DNA of 64,000 nucleotides from Enchytraeus crypticus (Eukaryota > Annelida > Clitellata > Enchytraeida > Enchytraeidae), in contig CAJHZI010000483.1 in NCBI GenBank assembly GCA_905160935.1, positions 321,501 through 385,500 of the forward strand. Direction: 5' to 3'. A program made the translations under genes and the position numbers. Below the pieces are notes generated by a model. That model was not told the origin of the DNA, ran no database searches, and saw only the letters and a list, made by a program, of their open reading frames with translations. Each line of letters starts with the position of its first letter. Positions within the stretch are counted from its first letter, which is position 1. Shown here piece by piece: positions 11,307-25,528 of the stretch.

Positions 11307-14300
11307 TATTTATCATTTTATCTTTTCTAGTTTTCTGTCAAGTGGTAGGTCCAAGGTGGACCTGCCACTTGTATTCTCTCTCTCTCTCTCTCTCTTATTG
11401 TATAGACAGGCAGGTCTATGATATAATACGCCTCCACTCATCTCTATCTTCTGTTTTCCTCATCATGTACGAGTGGATCTTTAAATCATCTATAACATTC
11501 CTTTTGATATACCATTATTCTTGGGGGATTCTTCTTATGACGAGGTGGGCCCCCTATGCCTTTCTCAGCTTCGATTAACATTTGCTGGGCAGGTGCGTCA
11601 TTCCCTGAGAAAACAATCCTGTTTACTCAAAATGTATTCTATAGCTGGGTAATAATATGGCTTCTGAGGTGGTTCCCTGTTCCTTTCCTTAGTTCATACT
11701 CAGTCGCCTCTTACGATTCATGCAATTTACGGTTTGTTTATTCTTCGGTGATCCGGACACATAAATGATGAAATGTGGAAGCAACACTATTAAGAAAAGA
11801 CCACAAGTAAAAGAAAAGGGTTGGATCAGTGTAGCAGCTGAAGTAGGGAACAATAATTGTTCTATATACTTACAACTGGAATATCCTTTGCGTCTCCAAG
11901 AACATGAGATGTATTGTAGATCTTGGTGATTGTTTCTGTGGGAATCTTTCGATAAGCTGTTTTAACTTGCTCCACGCTCAACACCCTTTCGTTCTCAAGA
12001 ACATGGAAGCACAAATCTGATCTGAAATATGCAATAATTGCTTAATAGTAATAATTTAAAAAAAGACGAAAATTACTTATTTGGATGAAATTGAAAGATT
12101 AAATATAACTCAGAATTACTGTATTAGCTGGTAAAACTGGTAAAGCTAATGTTTTTTTGTTTTTTTTAATTCCGTATAGTTACACACATGACATACCGCA
12201 TGTATTTGCAATGTTTCCTTTCGTAAGTTTCTGTTTTTGTAGTTTTCGTTATTTCCTCCATTCCTTTTCATGGTTATTAGTAATCGTTGCCTTTTGTTGG
12301 CGCTCCAATAGCAGCCGGCGCGGATTTAAGAATAACCTCCAACACCCTGAGGATTGTTTTCTTTCAAAGCTGTCTACACGCGGTCTTCCAAAGTGGTCGC
12401 CCACAATTTACTAACCGCGTGCAACCGCGTGCAGCGTGGCTTTACTTCGTTCAACTGACGCGCAGCTTAACTGAGTGCGCTAAATCCCCCCCTTAACGTC
12501 AGTTTCCTCACTCGAAAGCGATGTCAGTGACGGGTGACGGGCGAACCCAGGAATTAAACCCGCACATACTGATCCGCGGTCGAAAATCTTACCGACATCG
12601 CCTTTGGCTCCAGGCAGTAGTAGTATTTTTACTCCCCGAGCACATTTTTGATTTCAAGCATAGCCTATCCTTAAAAACACATAGCTAAATTCTACTTTAG
12701 CCTTATTCTGCCTTGATGCATAATCAAATGAACAGTAATCATTTGATGCATAGCACAGCCTTAAAACATAGCTAAATTCTGTATGAATAAAGATAACTTA
12801 CTTCATGAAGTCGACATCTGCATTCTGATCGACGTGAAGGCGAAGTACATCAGAAATCATTGTAATATCACTCGTGTTTTTGTAGGCATCGTTCAGAGCT
12901 TTATTTATTTGACTGCGCAATCAAAACAATCACAAACGATTACTTACAGTATCTTCAGATATCAAACATTTGTCAGTAGAGTCTAAAGCCAGATTCGTCA
13001 TCTCAAGGATTCAGAAGTAGACTAAAGACTTTTGGAGGAAGTTTGATTGGGTTGAAACTACGACCTCAGGCTTATCATGCGAGAGGGTTATCAACAAGGT
13101 ACACTACTCCGATATCCAGGCAATCCAATAAGAAACGAATGATAGAGTGATTTGGACACAAAGCTGCAACTGGATAAGCAAAAAAGCCGTATCCACAGTT
13201 GTACTTGTTCAGTAATTAATCTGCTTAAGAAATTCGATGCCATCCGCAAGTTAAATTCCAATTTCTATCAATATAATCTAAAGCAGGAAAATGTTCAGTG
13301 GTCGAAGCACCAATTTTGCACATTCTGTGTCGACTAAGCAGTAGCTTAAATATCCCGTTACTTAGTATAATACTCGCCATGTAAGGCATTCAAGCGCCTG
13401 AACTGAGGTTAAATTCGGACACAGCTTAAATTTGATACATGTATGGTTCTGCATTCATGCATCACCGCATCATGTTCAACCAGAATACTAACCCAACAAA
13501 CGGACCAACAGTGCCCTCAATCTCCTTCGGCCCCTTGTCAAACACATAGCGCAGCCTCTGGCTCTCTCTGATGATGTAAACCTGTTAAATAATATAATCA
13601 ATCCAGCATTATTGCAACCTCTTCGTCTTCCTGCAATAATTACTGTTCGTATTATTAATATAAGATAACTGTTTGAATTTCAGAAAATGAAAGTAGCTTG
13701 GTGTATGAAAGCAAAATCTAAAAGCAGTCCTAACTTACATATATGAGTAGTATACTTCAAATCAATTACGTGGCAATCGATTAAGAAAGGGCTTTCCTTG
13801 GATCTAAGTAGTTCCAAGCTGCATTTCCCTGGATCTAGGTATTTTCAAGCGGTATTTCTTTGGATCTAGGTATTTAGGTATTTTCAGCGATGTTGACGTC
13901 CCTGATATTGCCTTTGGCAAGGAACCGGATGTTAAATTCTTATTGATTGATTGATTTTAAAGCGCATTCTGTTAGTGTACAACTGCAAGCGTTTGTTCCA
14001 CTTGAGAAGTCCTGACATTTCTTTTGAGCGAGGAATTTTCGTAGTGAGAAAATTCCTAGTAGGGAACGTTAATTCTTCATTTTACCGTGTTTTATATTAG
14101 TTCATTGCACTCTATTTTAGGTCGCATTGTATTATATTGCAATACAGTTTGTATTTATATTATACAACCTCCTGCAGCACACGTCAGGTAGTGAAACAAG
14201 CGTTAAATTTACCAGTAGTTTTTCAGCTCTGTATTCTACTGCATCAAACACTAACCGTTAAATGCGCTGTGTCGGATCTCATGGGACTTAACACTAACCG

Positions 14301-17300
14301 TTAACTGCGCTGTATCGGATCTTACAGGATTTGGCCTAACCGTTAACTGTGCTGTATCGGATCTTACAGGACTTATCACTAACCGTTAACTGCGCTGTAT
14401 CGGATCTCACAGGGTTGTGATTGTCGGACACTCTTATGGTCATAGTGAACGTCCCGTCCGTGTACTTCCTGTAGGAACTCTCTCCTGTCAATACCCATCC
14501 GGTGACCGGATCCACCGTGAAGGCTTGGGGCGTAGGCTGATCAACGGTCCTGTAAGGAGGGGTAAAGCGCACGGATTCGATGCTAAAGGTGTGGTTTCGA
14601 TATTCAGGAGAGTCACAATCGCCAGCGATAAACTGTATGACACGAATGTTGAAGCCTGTGATATCCAGTATACCTGCGAGACGATCAGAGTTTCTTGATA
14701 GTATCAAGTTAAATAGACAAACAATAAATACACATAAGGAATAAAGATAAGAAAGATAAGGTGGGTCATGTCCTTGGAGGAAATGATTAACAAAAGAGGT
14801 AATTGAAGGAAGAAATTGAAGGAAAGAAGGTTAGAGGAGGACCGAGACTTGAGAGCCTGAATGATTTGATAACTAATTCGTATATTGATTTTAATAAAAC
14901 AGAGGATAGAAATATCAGGAGAAGTTATATGCCATGGACCTGCCAATAGGCAGAGGCACCTGCCAATAGACACTTACTTACATTCCAAAAGAGGAGTGCA
15001 TGTTAAACAGCCCATGATACCTTCAGTCCAAACCAAATATGAACTCTAAATATTAGATTTTCATTTGGAATGTTGTGTGATTTCTTTAATAAGTGGTATC
15101 TCTACCCCCATCCCCTTCTCGCAGTAAACCTTCACCTTCTTGCTTTTCGCTCTAACTCATAAACCAATAATCGAGACAATAATTTATTTAAACTGCATTA
15201 CAAAGTGTAAACGATTAAGAAAAGTGACAGAAGAGATTAGACTGGCTGACTAATATATCACGGAGGTTGGTATTAAAGTCTAAATCCTCATTTAACGTCG
15301 GCTTCTCGTCTCTAAGGATGACTTTCTAGTCATATTTACTTTTTATGAAAAATAAGAACTAAATTTTATAAATTACATAAAAGTAATTTTATATAAGTAT
15401 ACAAAAGTACCAACCGGTCCTGGCTTGTTTTCCACTTCCGCGACAGAATTCCTTCTTATCAGGATTAGGATTGAAGGAAGGTCCATTGGCATCGGTGCCG
15501 TTTATGATAACTTTAACCTGAGACATCGTTAAAGTGTATATTATATTCATGCAATTCAACACGTAATATATGGATACAGTTTATGGAGCTGGAAAAAAAT
15601 CGTATCGCTTTGCCTTTAAAACGTGCACATGGGCGCAAGTAAAGATATATGAGTCACTTTTCTGATCTTTTCCTAACATTTCCTGCAGGCGTGTTGCTTT
15701 ACGGTTGATTTAACTGGGATTTGAACTCAGAATATGGCATCAAAATGCATGGTTGATGTTCATTGTAAAATTATTATTTTGATCTAGGATGTTTTGTTAC
15801 AATACGTCGCTATCGTCATTATCACCTTAACTATCATCATCATCATCGTCACCATCACTATCATTATCATCATCATTCTTCTTCTTCAGTGCACTGTCAA
15901 GTGGCAGGTTCAAGGTACATATTCATACTCAAAGTCCGTTTTCTCGCTTTATAAGAGCACTCCTTAGATAAATAAGTTAATCCCTTCACAAAGTCTACGC
16001 CTTATCCGTACCTGATGTAGCCTACAGCTTGGGAAATATATGGCTTCTGAGGTGGTTTCCCGTTGCCTTCCTCAGTTAGGTAGATTAATTACCATTTAAT
16101 CCTGGGGGAAAATATTTCACGGTGAGATGGGTCTCCTCTTGCCATCCTCAGCTCCTGCCTTTAGTCGCCTCTTATTCACGCGGCAGATTTCTTGCGGTTG
16201 CCCAAATCTGCAGTGGTCTAACCACACCCGAGCACAACACGGGGAATTACCATCATTATCAGTACTAAAAGCATTGCTACTACCATAATCACTTTCACCG
16301 TAGCCAATACTGCCATCATCATCATCATTTTCATTACAACCGTCACAGAAAAGTTACTATTGCCATCATCATCGTCATATCATCATCATCTTCGTCGCCA
16401 TTGTAATCATCATCACTTTTATCACTACCAAAGTAATCATTATCACTAATCATTATCATCGACATTACAATCAGCATTAATTGATTATGCAACGAATCTA
16501 CTGAAAGATTGACCAATCAACTCGTTGATCGAATAATTGATTAATTGATGGATAACGATTGACTGATTGATTGATAGATATATAGGTAGGTAGATAGTTA
16601 GGCAGGCAGGTAGACAGGCATGCAGGCATGCAGGCAGTGGCAGGCAGTGGCAGACAGACAGACAGACAGACAGACAGATGTACAGAAGGATGGACGTACG
16701 GATAGACAGACAGACAGAGAGTCAGACAGTCAGACAGATAGATTGAAAGACCGTAGACATAATCAATCTACTCTGACCATTTTTGATCACCGGACTGGCT
16801 TTCGTTTAGGACCTTTCTTCTCCTCAGCACATTTCTTTTGCAGATTGGTTTGGGTGAATTGATCTTTAGTGATGTGCGCTGTGGGGACGTCCCTGACATC
16901 ATCCTTGGATGAGGAAACGTACGTTAAACCTTTATTTTTATTATTAAGATAGATAGATAGGTAGATTGATTGGATTTATTGCTAGATAGACTATCATACA
17001 ATGACGGTAGCTCCAGGAACATTAAGGGCGGAGTCAGGACTGAAGCTGTCAGATGACGCAGTGACGTTGATGTAGAGGACGGGTGAGTCATACCACTCTA
17101 ACACCTCGTTAGTCTTGATCACTCCTGTGCACATGTCAATCAGTATAGAATATCGTATTTAATAGTAATAATAGTAATAATTATCATAGTAATAATAGTA
17201 GTAGTAATAAATATAATAATAATAGTCTAGAATATCATATTTAAAGTAATAGTAATAATAGTAATAGTAATAAATATTAAAAAGCTGGTAAAGCTAAGGC

Positions 17301-20300
17301 TAACGTCAGTTTCCTCACTCGAAAGCGATGTCAGTGACGGGCGAGCCCAGGATTTGAACCCGCATGTGCATTTGGACCGCTAACTGCACGAGTTGTAAGA
17401 GGCGACTACGCCAAAACTGAAGATTCAATGGGAAACTACATCAGAAACCATATTTTTGCAAGCTATAATCTGCCTATATAAGTTATGGGTAAGGCATAGC
17501 CCATTGTGACGGCGTTAACTTGCTGACCTATGGAATGTTACATTTGGAGGAAGAAAACAGACTAAAGAGTATTAATAAATACCATGGACCTGACGTTTGA
17601 CAGAACACTAGAGATATATATATATATAATATGGCGATTTCGGTAAGATATCCGACCGTGGATCAGTATGTATGGGTTCAAATCCTGGGCTCTCCCGTGT
17701 CACTGATATCGCTTTCGAGAGATGAAGCTGACGTTAACATCGACTTTACAGCTATCATATGCATATAGTCTTTTTGATCGTCTTCTAGCAAAGATATTAC
17801 ATGTCAATATGGTCATAAACACATATCATGAAGGCAATGACTCTTTGATTCATTAATCAATTGAATTGGTGTAGTGTGCGGGACATAAAAACTCTTTTAC
17901 AGAAAACTAGTCATATTTCATGGGAAAAACTCGTGTGAATGTAAAATGGTCCCATCATTATACTGTCAATTAATTAAAAATAATTGCAGAGACATCAGCT
18001 AACAACCTTCCTCTGTTGTAGGTTAAGATTCTTATGATTGACTAATTGATTGATATTCATATGATTGACAAATTAATTGATATTCTTTTGATTGACTAAC
18101 TGACTGATATTCCTAAAATTTGATAATTGATTGATATTCCTATGAATGACTAACTGATTGATATTCCTACGATTGGCTAAATAATTGATATTCTTAAAAT
18201 TGACTAATTGATTGAAGACATAAATCCAAAATGCAACTATAATGAATTTTCAAACTTGGAGACTAGTACTTTTTAATAAAAAATAATCAAGTTCGTTATA
18301 AAAAAGCGTATCATGTGTACTCAAGTATGACTCTGGAGATTTTCAATCACACGCTTTTTGAATATTATTCGCATATCGACTTAATTACAATTTTCAATAG
18401 GACATTGACATATAATCAAACCATCTTATTTTAATTACTAATAAAGTAATTTTATCATTGGAATTTCATTGCCTGTTAATTTGTCGAACTGTTGCACCTT
18501 CGTTGTGTATCACTATCTATTGAATATGGACATATATTTCACTCTTTATTGTTGTAATTAATTCTGATTCTGACATAATGATATAAATGTCAAAATGACA
18601 TAAATGACATAGTGACATAGACGAGTTAATGGCAGAATTACAAGAATGGCCTAATGACAAAAATGACATAATAACATAAATGACATAACGACATAACTAA
18701 CATAAAGAAATAAATGACATTATGACATAATTATATAATGATAAAAAGACATAGTAGCAAAATGACATAATGACTAATAAATAAAGCATTATAAGGTCTG
18801 AGATCGTTGCAGATAGACTACCTGTGGTCTTTTCGACAGCGAATGGCGGTCTCTTGAGCGGATCTCCCTGGTAGCTCTCATTGCCTGCAGTGATGTAGTA
18901 GTAGATGGTGGGGTTGATGTCGTAAGAGCAAGCCGTGACCTTGGTGACATACTGGCCGCGTTCCTGCTTCTCTTGGGCATAGCCCGTCACTTCCGGGTAG
19001 CTGAACTGTACGCCAATGACAAACAACTCTACACTTTAGTGCCGATAGTAGAGATCAGTTTTCCTTCAAAAGGTTACTTCACTTTTACGAGAGAAATATT
19101 TTAGCCTCTGCTGTCTATTTCAGACTTTAATAGATGTATCATGCAGGTAGTGCATCAGAGTGCATACGTTTAATCAGTAAGTGCAAACACGTTAAAAGAT
19201 GTGATTAGTTTAGTCAGTGTTTGCGTTTACGCCAAAACCTGCACACCATTAGCTAAATTACTACATCCTTTAAGGATTTCAATTATGTCTAGATATAACC
19301 CAAATATAGAAACCATTTCAGTCTCATTTAAGCTAAAATACAGTAGGCTAGTTTTTCTTCAGTTGCAAACAAGTTTTACAGCATATTAATAGTTAATTTT
19401 TTAAATCGCGAAATTTGCGACTATGCACTAAAACTGTATTTATCCAATATATTTCTTTCATGTACATCAGTTCCCTAACAATTCACAAACAGGTTTACCG
19501 TTGACGGGGAGAGAAAAACATTTAATTTTTTCTGAAGTTGACATATCTGAATTTGTATAGTATAAAGTCTGATTTCTAGGTGTTGTGTACGGGACTCTGA
19601 AGTATAAAAAACCGTTAAATGTACGTGTAATAAAAGGCGACTAAGCGAGAACTGAGGAAGGCAACGAATACCACCTCAGGAGCCGTATTTTTCCCAAGTT
19701 TTAGGCTACATGAGGTTTGAATAAGGTGAATCTATAGTGAATGGATTTATTTGATGATCTTCCCAGTGTTATTTATGAAGCGAAAATCAGATTCCTAGTA
19801 GGAATAAGTGCCATTGCCTGCCGCTTTGCAGAATATTAGGGAGAGAACCCTCAATTAAAATTCACGAAAAATAACCTATCCACAATGCCTGTCTTTTAGG
19901 AAACATAAACATATATCGTTCAATTTTCTATGTTCTGTTTAAAAATATGCGTTATTTTCTAATAAATAATTCTCGACAGTTTCAAAGTAGTTGCTGCAAA
20001 ACATGAAATAGAGTGTAACGTACGTTTCCTGGACAGCTTGTGAATGTAGGGGGCGCATCGCTGAATATGTTCAGTGATATACTGATTCTTGCCACATAAG
20101 CCGGGGCACCACTGTCCAGAGCTTGCAGAATTAACTGAAAAATATACATTTATTAGTCAGAAGCAGAATTAACAATTAAGGAAACAATTATTTTTATATT
20201 CTCATTTCTGTCAGGAAAGATATTGCTGTAATTATTAAAACTCCCAGCTATACACTAAAATCTTTAATCAGAAATACATGTGGCCTACGCAGGGTTAAAT

Positions 20301-23300
20301 GACTTAAATCCCGTTTTCTCGTACAAATATGATCTTAATAGCGTTTCTCAAATACAAAACGCTAAACATTTTATCATCATAAATTAGTACGCTTAAGAAA
20401 AATATAATGAAGCTACTGATATCATTCAAGGTCTCGCAAAACATTCGGAGGCTCGTTCAAATAATGATAATTAATTTTCAACAGAGGAGAACGTGATTTA
20501 TGCCAAAAAAGAAGTGAAAGTTCAGGAAGCAAAGATCAGATGACGATGAGTTAAACAGTGTGAACTACAGGACTTTAAATTTAGTCCTTTTATTGATCTC
20601 TCATTAGTCATATGAATAAATGAATATTTTTCTCTTTCTATAGCTCAGAAATTTTTATTCAATTATTCCACCTTTTTTCTTTTATTTTATCATAATAAAC
20701 AGCAACCACAGCGTACTTAACAATAAACTAAACAAATAAGATAAGTATACGATAACTGTCTATCGGAATAAATGTAATCCAGAATATAATTTAAATTCAG
20801 GCAATAAAGAGATGATGTATATTACAGCGGAAAATCGCAGTGCAGTTTGCAGTTGCAGTTGCAGTTACAGCGGAAAGATCACATTGCTATACGTACATGA
20901 CACAACAACATTGATATAAAATGTGCACATAAGAGTATAACAGTTTCAATATTTTCACATACTGTGCAATAATTAAAATAGAAAATTTTTATAATAGCGC
21001 CAAAATTTATAACGAATACTCGACAAATAGTCATTACTATCTCTTGCAAATTTACTTTTGATGTTTCCACAATCATTGTACTCAGGAGAATCCAAATTAT
21101 GCTTAGCACTTAACTTATCGTTAACTATTAAATTGTGCAGGAATATAAACCTATGGTGTTCATAAAATGACTGAAATAGCAAAACTCCATAGTGTCACTG
21201 ACAATATAAAATATTACTTATATCAAATGTACGGAAAATCTTTAAGAAGACACTGTTGTACGCCTTAGAAAAACTCTCCATTTCAGAATTATTCAGTTGT
21301 ACAGCTGGAATACCATACAGTAGAACTGGCACTGCTTGCATAAGAATACATTGGGATTTTTCGGCATCTTTTATTGCTAAGTTAACTTACATCGTACGAT
21401 GATCTTTCTGTTCTATTTAGAGGCTCAGCTGTGGTGAGAAGTCCAGTTGTTGCGTTGAAATTGAATCTCTTATTCCTCTCCAGACTCTCAGGTGTATCGT
21501 AGAGTCCGTACGTAATGTTAGGAAATTCAGGTCGATTAGACACAGCCAGTGCATGCACGATCACCTCGTTAATACGCCTCTGAAAATACGTCATAATACA
21601 ATAAAATAATGAAAAATACTAACTACATGGTACACTAACAAATGATTAAGTACTTGACATATGAAGAAGTACAAGTGAGGAAATATTAATATATGATAAA
21701 GTAACAAAACACAACTAAATATACATGTATAATATAGTAATACATGATGAAACACTAAATACGTGATATATTAACAAATGATGAAATACTAAATTCACAT
21801 TAACGTCACAAATGAAGAAAGACTTAATATATGATAAAGTAAAACTGATGTAATACTAAATAAATACATGACAAAGTTAAATGCGTTATTAGTTTCCAGA
21901 CTCCCAGTGTATCGTAGCAATGTGAGGCTAGTTCGTACGTAAAATAACAACACGAGTTGCTATACATTTCGAAATACCAAAGCCAACTGCTATAGCTTCT
22001 GCATTATCAGCGTAAACTTTTCATAGCTACTGAAGAATCAACGCGTTGCTATAGCTTCTGAAATATCAGTGCAAATTAATGCAAAAGAACTTTTGGTATA
22101 TAACATCACTATCGTCATTAAGTAATAGAGTGTACTGTGCATTGATGGCTACAGTATATATTAATATTGCGAATTGTTTGTATAGCAACACTATACGGGA
22201 GCATTAACATTCCGGAGAGGTATTTGAATATTATTAGCGGAAAGAATGAGTCCATTAATTTGTGTCATTTTCGTTTCTCTGACACTATGATACCAGGTGC
22301 TTACCTCATAAACATTGAAGATTTGCCCGTCACTCGGTCTGATGAAGGTCGGCGGACCTCCACTGGAAGTCTGATTGCGGATTAGAATGGTAACCGTAGT
22401 GGTGGTGGATTTAGGAGGTTGTCCAGAATCCGTGGCAGTCACGTTGATATAATAGGGTTGGGATTGGGACTGACCCGAGAGAGATTTCGACGGCTTAATC
22501 ACTCCAGTGTTGGGATCAATCTCGAATAGGCCTACACAAAGGTAATAGTAATGGTAATGGTAATGGTAATAGTAATAGCAATAGCAATAGCACTAGCAAT
22601 AGCAATGGCAATGGCAATGGCAATGGTAATGGTAATGGTAATAGTAATAGTAATAGTAATACTAATAATAATAGTAACAGTAGCAGCAGCAGTAATAGTA
22701 AAATAGTAATAGCAATAGTAATAGTAATAGTAATAGTAATAGTAATAGTAATAGTAATAGTAATAGTAATAGTAATAGTAATTGTAGTAGTAATAGTAAT
22801 AGTAATGGTAATTGTAATTGTAATAGTAATAGCAACAGTAACAGTAGCAGCAGCAGTAATAGTAAAATAGTAATAGTAGTAGTAATAGTAATAATAATAG
22901 TAATAGTAATAGTAATAGTAATAGTAATAGTAATAGTAATAGTAATAGTAATAGTAATAGTAATAGTAATAGTAATAGTAATAGTAATTGTAGTAGTAAT
23001 AGTAATAGTATAGTAATTGTAGTAGTAATAGTAATAGTAATGGTAATTGTAATAGTAATAGTAATAGCAACAGTAACAGTAGCAGCAGCAGTAACAGTAA
23101 AATAGTAATAGTAGTAGTAATAGTAATAATAGTAGTAATAGAAATAGTAATGGTAATTGTAATAGTAATAGTAACAATAGCAGTAGCAGTAATAGTAAAA
23201 TAGTAATAGTAATAGTAATTGTAATAGTAATAGTAATAGTAATATTAATATTAATAGTAATAGCAATAGTAATAATAATAATAGTAATTGTAATAGTTTT

Positions 23301-25497
23301 TAAAGTTTAAAGTCCGTTTCCTCAATCATGTAGAGAGCCAGGAAGCTGGCTGTAGATAAAATGACACAGCACCAAATCACTTAAATGTTACAAACAATTG
23401 TAAAATCATATGTGGATCATATCTTGGGCTTGAATTAACAAAAGGCTATAAATTGTTCAACCGATTCCATTCATATACTGTAAACCTGTTCTTGTCATAA
23501 ACTATAAACCTGTTCATGTTATTTACTATAAACCTGTTTTCGTCATAAAATATAAACCGGTTTCAGTCATATAATTTAAACCGGTTCTATATGAATATAG
23601 AATTTTCCAAAAAAATAAAATTGCAGAAATTACCTTTGTCGTTGCCACCTGTGATGGCATAGGTTACTTTAGTATTAGAGATGTCTGTATCGATAGCCTG
23701 CACTTGTATGAGGGTCGTATTTGTTAGAGCCGTATCGTAGATTTGGACGTCATACGGCTCTCCTAAGAAGCGAGGCCCTGCCTCGTTTACATCTAACACA
23801 TTGATGTACACCTGTAATGTTACAATTAATTTATCCATCAATTAGTAAATTGTTTATTAGAATTGTAGTTGCAATTTATATAAACATAATTAATTTATGG
23901 ATTAGGAATTAGTATATTTAATAATCATTTATTCTCAAATCTCGAGTTATGACTAATGTGGACGTGAGAATCCATGCAGAATTCGTTGTCTTCTGGAATA
24001 TAAGATATCTTTATGACGCTACCTCTGGCTACAGTAATACTGCAACATTAAAAGTGTTCTCACTTCTTAATGATACTAATAGACACAATGTACTCTGTTT
24101 GTTAAATCAAAGCACACGTTTAAACCAGATTGTTTCTAGGTATATATCAGCTAATAAGCGTGCACATAAAAACAGCTCTATGCAATAGGGTCGAATAGAT
24201 AAAGAGAGCTATTTATCCCATACTCCAAATACATAAAGATAAAGATAGTGAAATCCTTGGTATAGACCACGCTATCATATGGATGTGAAATATGGACATT
24301 AAGGAAGGAAGATAGAAATCAGGAAACTAGAGGCATTGGAAATGTGGACATGGAGAAGAATGGAAAGGAATAGCGGGACTCAAAAGGCTAAAAATGAGGA
24401 AGTTCTGGAGAGTGTTGTACAGCTAGACAGTTGATACATGTAAATGCACTTAGAAATAGGAAGAGAGTTGGATAGGATACATTCTATGTTGGGAAAGTCT
24501 ACTAAAAGAGGTCATAGAAGGCAGAATGGTAGGAAAACGAGGCAGAGGTAGGTCGAGAATAGGAAATTTAGATGATTTAAAGACCCACTAGTATGTGGCC
24601 TGTAGAGGAAAGCGGACGACAGAGAAGAGTGGAGGCTTATATACCATGGAACTGCCAGTAGGCAGTGCATTACGAGAGACTCAAAATACCTCAACGAATA
24701 CATATCAGTCTAGTCTTTTAGAGTTAAACTTATAAGTCGCCCACTAATCTACATGTAGAATACCGAAGCTATTGCCTGAAGAACTCCAGCCACCTGTTAT
24801 TTGTCGCTCTCACGAAAGTGGAAAGACTGGCTCAACTAATCTAAGCTAGGGCTGTAGTTGAAGCTGTAGATGTAGATTTTAGCAGTGTACAGAATCATTA
24901 TGATTAATAATATTAATCTGACTTCAATTCATCATCATCATCACCCTCCCTTATATTCAAGTTTAAGCAGGGTCGGGATATAAATAGACTGTCTCAAATC
25001 CTCTCTGTTCTACACCACACCACCAGCCAATCCCCTACTTGAGACTTCCATTCGTTTAAATTTGTGTAGCAATTTCTGGAGCTCAGACGCTCACCAACCG
25101 AATGTCCTTTCTGCCGTTCAATTAATCGTTCAATTATGACATCCCTGACATCTTCCTTGTATGAGGAAACGGACGTTAAACCTTTATTGTTATTATTATT
25201 AATCGGATTTCAATTAAAATAGAATAATTTACCGGCACGGACACGCTCTGCAGCTGTCCAGATCCGGATTTATCGACAGTAGACGCCGTCAGAGTGTAGA
25301 GCTGCCGAGTCTCGGCGTTCAACGGATTCATCACCGAGATCTCTCCCTAAACAGAGCAAAGACCGAGTTCAGTAGTAATAATTTCTTCATTTAGTTATTT
25401 ATTATTTATTCTCTAGGAGGCCGCATTCGCTAAAGTATTATAATTATTATTTTTATTTTTTTATTTTTTTAAATTTTTATTATTAGTATTACTCTAA

Positions 25498-25528
<31 letters not shown>

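Noticed and set aside
14417-14698. Plus-strand ORF of 93 residues
   Set aside because: Antisense shadow of cadherin exon 34.
22516-23266. ORFs of up to 244 residues of poly-L, poly-Y and poly-TI
   Set aside because: Translations of the hexanucleotide array; no complexity beyond the repeat.
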